Assembly: GCA_914767715.1 (NCBI GenBank)
Contig: OU612069.1
Span: 1,736,001 to 1,800,000, forward strand
DNA length: 64,000 bases
Direction of reading: 5' to 3'
Origin: Membranipora membranacea
Lineage: Eukaryota; Bryozoa; Gymnolaemata; Cheilostomatida; Membraniporidae
Below, one piece after another: positions 1-12,100 of this stretch (positions are counted from its first letter, which is position 1; every line of letters begins with the position of its first letter). The position numbers were made by a program, and so were the translations under genes. The notes under the pieces are model-generated. The model was not told the origin of the DNA and did not search any database. It saw nothing but the letters and a program-made list of their open reading frames with translations.

Positions 1-124
1 TGATTCATTGCCCTTGCAGTCGAGATGCCACAGTTGACTGAGTTGACAAATACCAGCTGGGATTGAGGGAAGTGAAGTGTTGTAACTAATATCTAGTTGC
101 TCCAGCCGCGTACAGCCTGATATG
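1..124 (-). CDS. Gene A exon: LRR exon, cut by the window edge
   Basis: Acceptor TTTTTAAAG|C with the same phase 2 entry. It reads TRLEQLDISYN, SIPAGICQLSQLWHLDC. It is much more diverged from the array than 1644-1784 and probably represents the older, C-terminal LRR region that continues beyond position 1. Confidence 0.75.
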
Positions 125-3100
125 CTTTAAAAAGAAGAATGGATTCAGTTACGTTACAGTTAGATGAATATCGCATGAATGTTATTCTGCTGCTGATCTT
201 TTATGAATGAGAGGACCATTTGAAAAGGATCAATATATACATAGTGTACAATGTATGTGGTTTCATTGAACTTTTTCTTTGTCTTTAGACACCCTTATAA
301 AATCATATCATTATAATTTTTTCTAATCCCTTTTGAACTGATGAGTGGTGAGCTTTATGTAAGCATACTCAACATATTTTAGAAATTAACAGGAGACCGT
401 TGGGGGTACTTGGATGAGTGTAGAGAAATATAGCATAAGAGGCAATGAATATCTGATTTGGCCTCACGTATTACAGGTCTGTACAATTTTGTGCTGTAAA
501 AGCTTACAACCTTGACTGGATCAACCTTTTTTAGAGTAAAACAAAGTGCTAGGAATATTTGTGTGTTTTGCAGTCAGTGCCTAGCTGTAGTCAAGGAACC
601 AACCTGGTTGGAGGAACGCACCGACCCATATGGCCTCAGGTTTGAAAGATGTTAGCAGATAATGTATTGGCAGAAATTTCAGTTATTTTGAAGCGCATAC
701 GCCATACAAGTTGCTATTGATCATGTTGAGTCTCGAAATATCAAATCATTCTGATCGAATACCTGCTTCTGTGGAGTATGGATCATTTTTCCTTATCTTA
801 CCGATATTTGTGGAGTTGCATAAATCCACTTGTAGTTAGTGAATTGGCAATGATTAGACACGTGTTTAGTAAAATCGAAGAACAAATAAAACTGCAAGGT
901 TCGCATTTTCTAACTAATGTAAACAAAGAAATAACCAACCAAATCACATCACTTTAAAAATGCTTATTTCTTCGGTATTTAATACAATTTTTAGCCGATC
1001 TACTTCTATCCATTGATGAATAAACTATTGCAAAAAATTGATTGTCTAATTATGGGTGTATATTCAGTCAGTCTATATGCCTGCTAATTATTACACAACT
1101 GTGAGTTATTATTATTCATGCTTTTCTGCCGATTTCTATTTCCTATAAGATACGACCAATATGATATAACATCTTTCTCTTTTTTTTACTTTGTGTATGA
1201 TATACTCCTTTTTAGTCATTGTTTCACAAATAGAGAAGTACTAGCACTCTGTTTTAACACATTCTTCAGGTTTATATTTTTTGATAGATATAGATCCTCT
1301 AGATTGGTGAGTGAAATCATGCTGTAAAGTGGGTTTCCATATTAAATACCACCCTCAGAAAAAGGAAATCTGCCGCTGCCCTTGCAGTTGTGGTTTACTG
1401 TGGTTCAATATTAATGAATGTTTCTATTGAGAGGAAAGATATGCATAATATCATGAAGTTTGATAGGCGATCTAGTTTCCAATTAAGGATATATGATGCA
1501 ACACTTGTCCTCAATAAACTTGAACGAATATTGACCTAGAGTAAGGAGGGCTGGTTATATTTCATCCATATATATCTGTTCCAGGTCCTTGTTTTCATCT
1601 ATCACATTCATTTCCCTAGGTGATAAAAAAGAAGCTCACCCACCTCCCAGATAGCTGAGTAAGACCACAGTGTGACATCTTTAGACTCTTCAGACTCCTT
1701 AGCTCTCCAATCCAATCAGGTAGTGTCGCCAATTTGTTATTATCAGATATATTTAGTTCCTCTAGACAGTAAAGTTGTCCTATGCTGTAATGGTAATATC
1801 TGATGAAATAAGAAAGAACCTCAAATGTTCCTCTCAAAGTGTGCTTTCTTTCTTAAACAATGAGAACAGGATCGAAATCTGCGTAAATATTATTACATTG
1901 TTAGTCACTCAATTCAGAAGAGGAAGAAGATGGTTCTAACTATGAATTGTTCTAGTTATAAAAGCGGCCATTTGCGGGCATTTTCAACGGATGTGGTGCG
2001 TATTTCAGAAAATCCAGAAGCAGAAATTCTTTTCAACATGAAGAAACATTCTATTTGTTGTATTGCGCTATGAAAGTGGTAATGGAAATAGAAATCTGAT
2101 GGCTGAGAGAACAGTTGAATTGGATTGGATTGAATCGCATAAGCAGGCAGGGTTGACAGCTTTGTTTATGGGTTCTAAATCCAGATCATGATCACTCCCT
2201 TTGTCTGCTTTGTCCAAAACAAACAACTGAACAAGGAGTTACATTCTTTCTTGATGAGAAGACGCAACTTCGAATCATGAACCCTCTTTATGTGGAGTTA
2301 CTTTCTTCCTTGGTCAGAGAAGACAACTCCGAATAACAGTCACAATCTCGCATAAACATGGTGTAGAAACCATTGGCTGAGCTGGGACCACACTCAGGAG
2401 TCTGAATTGACAGGAATTTCGCATTAACAGGATTAGAATTAACTAGCTTACACTGTATTGATATGAATAGGTTATATAGTTAACCAACCTCCAAGGTATC
2501 TCAGTGAGGTCACATCCAGACACATTTAGACTCTTCAGACTCTTAAGCTCCCCAATCCTATCGGGTAGTGTCGCCAATTTGTTATTATCAGATATATTCA
2601 GTTCCTCTAGACGGGTAAGTAGTCTTAAGCTGTAATGTAAATATCTGATGAAATAACATAACCTCAAATGTTCCTCTCAAAGTGTGCTTTCTTTTATAAA
2701 CACTGAGAACAGGATCGCAATCTGAGTAACTATAATTATAGATATGAATAGGTGATAACAGTTAACAAACCTCTCAGATAGCTGAGTAAGACCGCAGTGT
2801 GACACGTCTAACTTCTTCAGACTCGCCAGGTCCCCAATGTCATCAGATAATGTCACCAGGTTGTTATTCCCGGATATATTCAGTTCCTCTAGACAGGTAA
2901 GTAGTCCTATCCTGTAATGTAAGTATCTGATGAAATAACATAACCTCAAATGTTCCTCTCAAAGTGTGCTTTCTTTTATAAACACTGAGAACAGGATCAC
3001 AGTCTGAGTAATTATAATTATAGATATGAATAGGTGATAAAAGTTAACCAACCTCCAAGGTATCTCAGTGAGGTCACATCCAGACACATTTAGACTCTTC

Positions 3101-6100
3101 AGACTCTTAAGCTCCCCAATCCTATCGGGTAGTGTCGCCAATTTGTTATTATCGGATATATTCAGTTCCACTAGACAGGTAAGTGCTGCTATGCTGTAAT
3201 GGTAATATCTGATGAAATATCAAAACCTCAAATGTTCCTCTCAAAGTGTGCTTTCTTTTATAAACACTGAGAACAGGATCGCAATCTGAGTTACTATAAT
3301 TATAGATATGAATGGGTGATAAAAGTTAACAAACCTCTCAGGTAGCTGAGTAAGACCGCAGTGTGACACGTCTAACTTCTTCAGACTCGCCAGGTCCCCA
3401 ATCGCATCAGGTAATGTCACCAGGTTGTTATTCCCGGATAAATTCAGTTCCTCTAGACGGGTAAGTGGTGCTATGCTGTAATGGTAATATCTGATGAAAT
3501 ATCAAAACCTCAAATGTTCCTCTCAAAGTGTGCTTTCTTTTATAAACACTGAGAACAGGATCACAGTCTGAGTAATTATAATTATAGATATGAATAGGTG
3601 ATAAAAGTTAACCAACCTCCAAGGTATCTCAGTGAGGTCACATCCCAACACATTTAGACTCTTCAGACTCTTAAGCTCCCCAATCCAATCAGGTAATGTC
3701 ACCAGGTTGTTATTCCCGGATAAATTCAGTTCCTCTAGACGGGTAAGTGGTGCTATGCTGTAATGGTAATATCTGATGAAATATCAAAACCTCAAATGTT
3801 CCTCTCAAAGTGTGCTTTCTTTTATAAACACTGAGAACAGGATCACAGTCTGAGTAATTATAATTATAGATATGAATAGGTGATAAAAGTTAACCAACCT
3901 CCAAGGTATCTCAGTGAGGTCACATCCCAACACATTTAGACTCTTCAGACTCTTAAGCTCCCCAATCGCATCAGGTAATGTCACCAGGTTGTTATTCCCG
4001 GATATATTCAGTTCCACTAGACAGGTAAGTGCTGCTATGCTGTAATGGTAATATCTGATGAAATATCAAAACCTCAAATGTTCCTCTCAAAGTGTGCTTT
4101 CTTTTATAAACACTGAGAACAGGATCACAGTCAGAGTAATTATAATTATAGATATGAATAGGTGATAAAAGTTAACCAACCTCCAAGGTATCTCAGTGAG
4201 GTCACATCCCAACACATTTAGACTCTTCAGACTCTTAAGCTCCCCAATCCAATCAGGTAATGTCACCAGGTTGTTATTCCCAGATAAATTCAGTTCCTCT
4301 AGACGGGTAAGTTGTCTTATGCTGTAATGTAAATATCTGATGAAATATCAAAACCTCGAATGTTCCTCTCAAAGTGTGCTTTCTTTTATAAACACTGAGA
4401 ACAGGATCACAGTCTGAGTAATTATAATTATAGATATGAATAGGTGATAAAAGTTAACCAACCTCCAAGGTATCTCAGTGAGGTCACATCCCAACACATT
4501 TAGACTCTTCAGACTCTTAAGCTCCCCAATCGCATCAGGTAATGTCACCAGGTTGTTATTCCCGGATAAATTCAGTTCCTCTAGACGGGTAAGTGGTGCT
4601 ATGCTGTAATGGTAATATCTGATGAAATATCAAAACCTCAAATGTTCCTCTCAAAGTGTGCTTTCTTTTATAAACACTGAGAACAGGATCACAGTCTGAG
4701 TAATTATAATTATAGATATGAATAGGTGATAAAAGTTAACCAACCTCCAAGGTATCTCAGTGAGGTCACATCCAGACACATTTAGACTCTTCAGACTCTT
4801 AAGCTCCCCAATCCTATCGGGTAGTGTCGCCAATTTGTTATTATCAGATATATTCAGTTCCACTAGACAGGTAAGTGCTGCTATGCTGTAATGGTAATAT
4901 CTGATGAAATATCAAAACCTCAAATGTTCCTCTCAAAGTGTGCTTTCTTTTATAAACACTGAGAACAGGATCACAGTCAGAGTAATTATAATTATAGATA
5001 TGAATAGGTGATAAAAGTTAACCAACCTCCAAGGTATCTCAGTGAGGTCACATCCCAACACATTTAGACTCTTCAGACTCTTAAGCTCCCCAATCCAATC
5101 AGGTAATGTCACCAGGTTGTTATTCCCAGATAAATTCAGTTCCTCTAGACGGGTAAGTTGTCTTATGCTGTAATGTAAATATCTGATGAAATATCAAAAC
5201 CTCAAATGTTCCTCTCAAAGTGTGCTTTCTTTTATAAACACTGAGAACAGGATCACAGTCTGAGTAATTATAATTATAGATATGAATAGGTGATAAAAGT
5301 TAACCAACCTCCAAGGTATCTCAGTGAGGTCACATCCCAACACATTTAGACTCTTCAGACTCTTAAGCTCCCCAATCGCATCAGGTAATGTCACCAGGTT
5401 GTTATTCCCGGATAAATTCAGTTCCTCTAGACGGGTAAGTGGTGCTATGCTGTAATGGTAATATCTGATGAAATATCAAAACCTCAAATGTTCCTCTCAA
5501 AGTGTGCTTTCTTTTATAAACACTGAGAACAGGATCACAGTCTGAGTAATTATAATTATAGATATGAATAGGTGATAAAAGTTAACCAACCTCCAAGGTA
5601 TCTCAGTGAGGTCACATCCAGACACATTTAGACTCTTCAGACTCTTAAGCTCCCCAATCCTATCGGGTAGTGTCGCCAATTTGTTATTATCGGATATATT
5701 CAGTTCCACTAGACAGGTAAGTGCTGCTATGCTGTAATGGTAATATCTGATGAAATATCAAAACCTCAAATGTTCCTCTCAAACTGCGCTTTCTTTTATA
5801 AACACTGAGAACAGGATCACAGTCTGAGTAATTATAATTATAGATATGAATAGGTGATAAAAGTTAACCAACCTCCAAGGTATCTCAGTGAGGTCACATC
5901 CCAACACATTTAGACTCTTCAGACTCTTAAGCTCCCCAATCCAATCAGGTAATGTCATCAGGTTGTTATTCCCGGATAAATTCAGTTCCTCTAGACGGGT
6001 AAGTGGTGCTATGCTGTAATGGTAATATCTGATGAAATATCAAAACCTCAAATGTTCCTCTCAAACTGCGCTTTCTTTTATAAACACTGAGAACAGGATC

Positions 6101-9100
6101 ACAGTCTGAGTAATTATAATTATAGATATGAATAGGTGATAAAAGTTAACCAACCTCCAAGGTATCTCAGTGAGGTCACATCCCAACACATTTAGACTCT
6201 TCAGACTCTTAAGCTCCCCAATCCAATCAGGTAATGTCACCAGGTTGTTATTCCCGGATAAATTCAGTTCCTCTAGACGGGTAAGTGGTGCTATGCTGTA
6301 ATGGTAATATCTGATGAAATATCAAAACCTCAAATGTTCCTCTCAAACTGCGCTTTCTTTTATAAACACTGAGAACAGGATCACAGTCTGAGTAATTATA
6401 ATTATAGATATGAATAGGTGATAAAAGTTAACCAACCTCCAAGGTATCTCAGTGAGGTCACATCCAGACACATTTAGACTCTTCAGACTCTTAAGCTCCC
6501 CAATCCTATCGGGTAGTGTCGCCAATTTGTTATTATCGGATATATTCAGTTCCACTAGACAGGTAAGTGCTGCTATGCTGTAATGGTAATATCTGATGAA
6601 ATATCAAAACCTCAAATGTTCCTCTCAAACTGCGCTTTCTTTTATAAACACTGAGAACAGGATCACAGTCTGAGTAATTATAATTATAGATATGAATAGG
6701 TGATAAAAGTTAACCAACCTCCAAGGTATCTCAGTGAGGTCACATCCAGACACATTTAGACTCTTCAGACTCTTAAGCTCCCCAATCCTATCGGGTAGTG
6801 TCGCCAATTTGTTATTCCCGGATATATTCAGTTCCTCTAGACGGGTAAGTGGTGCTATGCTGTAATGGTAATATCTGATGAAATATCAAAACCTCAAATG
6901 TTCCTCTCAAAGTGTGCTTTCTTTTATAAACACTGAGAACAGGATCACAGTCAGAGTAATTATAATTATAGATATGAATAGGTGATAAAAGTTAACCAAC
7001 CTCCAAGGTATCTCAGTGAGGTCACATCCAGACACATTTAGACTCTTCAGACTCTTAAGCTCCCCAATCCTATCAGGTAATGTCACCAGGTTGTTATTCC
7101 CGGATAAATTCAGTTCCTCTAGACGGGTAAGTGGTGCTATGCTGTAATGGTAATATCTGATGAAATATCAAAACCTCAAATGTTCCTCTCAAAGTGTGCT
7201 TTCTTTTATAAACACTGAGAACAGGATCACAGTCTGAGTAATTATAATTATAGATATGAATAGGTGATAAAAGTTAACCAACCTCCAAGGTATCTCAGTG
7301 AGGTCACATCCAGACACATTTAGACTCTTCAGACTCTTAAGCTCCCCAATCCTATCAGGTAATGTCACCAGGTTGTTATTCCCGGATAAATTCAGTTCCT
7401 CTAGACGGGTAAGTGGTGCTATGCTGTAATGGTAATATCTGATGAAATATCAAAACCTCAAATGTTCCTCTCAAAGTGTGCTTTCTTTTATGAACACTGA
7501 GAACAGGATCACAGTCTGAGTAATTATAATTATAGATATGAATAGGTGATAAAAGTTAACCAACCTCCAAGGTATCTCAGTGAGGTCACATCCAGACACA
7601 TTTAGACTCTTCAGACTCTTAAGCTCCCCAATCCTATCGGGTAGTGTCGCCAATTTGTTATTATCGGATATATTCAGTTCCACTAGACAGGTAAGTGCTG
7701 CTATGCTGTAATGGTAATATCTGATGAAATATCAAAACCTCAAATGTTCCTCTCAAAGTGTGCTTTCTTTTATAAACACTGAGAACAGGATCACAGTCTG
7801 AGTAATTATAATTATAGATATGAATAGGTGATAAAAGTTAACCAACCTCCAAGGTATCTCAGTGAGGTCACATCCCAACACATTTAGACTCTTCAGACTC
7901 TTAAGCTCCCCAATCCTATCGGGTAGTGTCGCCAATTTGTTATTATCAGATATATTCAGTTCCACTAGACAGGTAAGTGCTGCTATGCTGTAATGGTAAT
8001 ATCTGATGAAATATCAAAACCTCAAATGTTCCTCTCAAAGTGTGCTTTCTTTTATAAACACTGAGAACAGGATCACAGTCTGAGTAATTATAATTATAGA
8101 TATGAATAGGTGATAAAAGTTAACCAACCTCCAAGGTATCTCAGTGAGGTCACATCCAGACACATTTAGACTCTTCAGACTCTTAAGCTCCCCAATCCTA
8201 TCGGGTAGTGTCGCCAATTTGTTATTATCGGATATATTCAGTTCCTCTAGACAGGTAAGTAGTCCTATCCTGTAATGTAAGTATCTGATGAAATATCAAA
8301 ACCTCGAATGTTCCTCTCAAACTGCGCTTTCTTTTATAAACACTGAGAACAGGATCGCAATCTAAGTAATTATAATTATTGATATGAATAGGTGATAAAA
8401 GTTAACAAACCCCCAAGGTAGCTGAGTAAGACCGCAGTGTGACACGTCTAACTTCTTCAGACTCGCCAAGCACCTAATGTCATCAGGTAATGTTACCAGG
8501 TTGTTATTCCCAGATAAATTCAGTTCCTCTAGACGGGTAAGTTGTCTTATGCTGTAATGTAAATATCTGATGAAATAACATAACCTCAAATGTTCCTCTC
8601 AAAGTGTGCTTTCTTTTATAAACACTGAAAACAGGATTGAAATCTGAGTAATTATAATTATAGATATGAATAGGTGATAAAAGTTAACAAACCCCCAAGG
8701 TAGCTGAGTAAGACCGCAGTGTGACACGTCTAACTTCTTCAGACTCGCCAAGCACCTAATGTCATCAGGTAATGTTACCAGGTTGTTATTCCCAGATAAA
8801 TTCAGTTCCTCTAGACGGGTAAGTTGTCTTATGCTGTAATGTAAATATCTGATGAAATAACATAACCTCAAATGTTCCTCTCAAAGTGTGCTTTCTTTTA
8901 TAAACACTGAAAACAGGATTGAAATCTGAGTAATTATAATTATAGATATGAATAGGTGATAAAAGTTAACAAACCCCCAAGGTAGCTGAGTAAGACCGCA
9001 GTGTGACACGTCTAACTTCTTCAGACTCGCCAAGCACCTAATGTCATCAGGTAATGTTACCAGGTTGTTATTCCCAGATAAATTCAGTTCCTCTAGACAG

Positions 9101-12100
9101 GTAAGTAGTCTTATGCTGTAATGTAAATATCTGATGAAATAACATAACCTCAAATGTTCCTCTCAAAGTGTGCTTTCTTTTATAAACACTGAGAACAGGA
9201 TCACAGTCTGAGTAATTATAATTATAGATATGAATAGGTGATAAAAGTTAACAAACCCCCAAGGTAGCTGAGTAAGACCGCAGTGTGACACGTCTAACTT
9301 CTTCAGACTCGACAAGCACCTAATGTCATCAGGTAATGTTACCAGGTTGTTATTCCCAGATAAATTCAGTTCCTCTAGACAGGTAAGTAGTCTTATGCTG
9401 TAACATGGATATACAAATTAATCACATTTAAGCAGAACTCAGCTAACGCAGAGAAAAGAAAAGCGTACATATCAAAGGCCTATGGGGGATGAGGTGTGGG
9501 TGATAACACAAATCAATGAGCAATCCATTTTATGGTCATGATAGTTTTAATATTAAAGCGACAGTCCTACTAGGCCATGTTTGGTATGGTTTTAAAGATC
9601 TCAGGCTGAAAAGTCATTAGGCCATATGAAATAAAACAGCCTGTGAACCTAGTTGCAGTAAAAATGCTGCAAAGTCTGAAAATTGGGATCATAGTGGATC
9701 ATAGTGATTTATTGCCTCCCCTGACCACTATGATCCACTATGATCCTTGCTAAAATAATTAAAAAAAACTAAAATGCTATTATCCACAATTTTAATTTTT
9801 TATAATTTTTTTTGCTTTATGAACTCACAATATTCAAGTTACTGGGGTTATATATCAACTTTTCTAATAGGACTGTCACTTTAAAAAACTGTGTGGTAAA
9901 TAACTCATTTATAGACTGCTACAAACTGATTGATACGTGGAAAATCAGTTCTGGTATTGCTATCATATAACCGAGGTCACCATGTCGGAATTCTACAAAT
10001 CAAATTTATTCCTCTATTTACAATGCTGGACAACAACAGACGTGTTCTGTTTTCTGACCATCGCCATGAACTAGAGGCTATTCCAATTGTGACTTATTTC
10101 ATCAAATGAGAGTCAGACATGTATCCCTATGAGTTCTTTTAATGTCTGGGCATGCTTGAAATTTGCAAAACACTCAAAGTTACTATGATGTAATAAATTA
10201 TTCATTTGAGGTCAAACACAGCTGGTTACACAAAACTTTTAACTGTCACCTCTCAAACTGATCTGTATCTTGTGTCTTGTTTAACCAAAGAGCTTTAAGA
10301 AAAGGTGCCATCTCTGCTATAAATGGTGGAATGTCCCCATCAATAGCCATATGTGTTACGGTAAGACCTGCTGTAGCTGACAATAACTCTTCAGCTGTGA
10401 ACATCCTCAGATTAAATAAGAGCGGGATACCATCAATATCTGGTTCACCTGTATGTCGGTACCAGACACGATACCCTGTTAACAAAAACATAGTATTATA
10501 AGCTGCTTTGCTCAGTTAATGTGACATAACACATTTGACCGATGTTATAGTAGTAGTAGTTTTAATCATAGACCTACTAATAATAAACCTAGACAGGTGA
10601 CCTGCGCAGCTGAAGTGAGGCCTATAATAACCGGAATTCCCCAATGACATAACGTGACTGTGTTGTGCACAGTGAGCGCTGCAATGAATGGTTTTACTAT
10701 ATTATGAGCGTGACTGATTATTAGCTATAATGTCATTTTTCTCATAGAGATATCGAAGACTGATGCCTACAAGTTAATTTTATCTGGAGGGTGATGTAAC
10801 AAGCAACGTCATAGTCTCTGAATTTTTTCTCTAGCTCAGATATTGAATGAGATACGACCATTAGAAGCCAGCAATATCTGTAAACAGTGATACATTATTT
10901 AAGCATTGCAGCAAGAAAATAGCATTTTTCTCACAGATTCATCGAGAAATTATGTAAGCAAGTTAATTTTATGTGAAATGTGATGGACCAAGCCAGCTGT
11001 AAGTCTTTGAATTTTGTATCTGACTCAACTATTGAGTGAGTTACGTCCATTAGAAGTCGGAAATATCATGACTCAATGACTGACTGTTGCGTGAAAATAT
11101 TTGTTTATGCATCCTGAAAGACACAGGCCTTACCATGTGGGTTTGCTGCAATCAGTTGATGACTCAAAGCATGGCTAGCTAAAAATAGCTATAACCTTGG
11201 TCAACCTTGCACATGCTGTGTCCATCTGTATTGTAGCTCAAGGGGTTTGTGACACGTCCCCATAAGTAGCATGATCTTGAAAGTTATCGCTGTAGGACTA
11301 GCTTAATTTTTTATATACTCTTCATTGGTGGGCTTTGCCTTATTGAGACTAAACTGTCCAGTTGCTCAGTGGATTTCTTGCACACCTGACATCGCATCAA
11401 CATTGCAATCGGTAAGATTCATAACTATCCTTGTGTTTTAATTTGTTTCAGTTCCATGGTATGGTATGCTCTACTTTTCAATACTGTCAGGTAAAGGTGG
11501 CAATGACAGGCGCGACATTATGCTCTTTTTTCACTTTCGCAAAGTAGGAGAAAGATTGATGTCATGTTTATGAGTTTCTCAATTTTACAGGCCAGTAAAA
11601 GTAGTCGACACTGCTGCTGTGCTTTTGGCTGTAGCAACACACCAATTAAGGATGCAAGCCTCACCTTCCACCGTTTTCCGCCTCAGCAGGAACGCCGTGA
11701 CAAATGGATCGAAGCAGTGTCCCATAAAGATTGGAAACCGAGCACAAACTCTGTTCTATGCAGCAAGCATTTTGGAAAGGGTGCATACAGAGTGCCTCCT
11801 AACCTTCCAGGGAGACGGGCTATGCTCTACCCGAATGCAGTGCCTACTATGTTTCCGGAGTATTCTGCGTATCTACGACCCCCACAACCCAAAAAACGTA
11901 GAGTGTTAAGCAGAGACGCTGCAAAACCCCTCCCCTCCGAGTTCCAGCGCAGAAACTAGTGAGTATTTACAAACTGTGCAAACAGATACAGTTGCTGCTG
12001 AAGCAGCAGAACCTGTAGTTCCAGATATACCCTTAATACTGAGTAGCGATGCGCCGCAGGAGGGGCGTGGGCAAAAGAAGACAACTCCTGAAGTTCCGAA

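Noticed and set aside
2489-9397. Plus-strand exons in the LRR array, bounded by CCAAG and a perfect GTAAGT on the plus strand in many units
   Set aside because: The plus strand gives no LRR or other recognisable protein, while the minus reading gives clean LRRs with phase-compatible splice sites and joins to exon 10250-10475. The antisense GTAAGT is the complement of the codons for LTC/LTR.
2489-9397. Regularly spaced repeats that could suggest a CRISPR array or satellite DNA
   Set aside because: The repeat unit is 282 bp, both halves are conserved, there are no unique spacers, and one half is protein-coding in an intron-containing eukaryotic gene.
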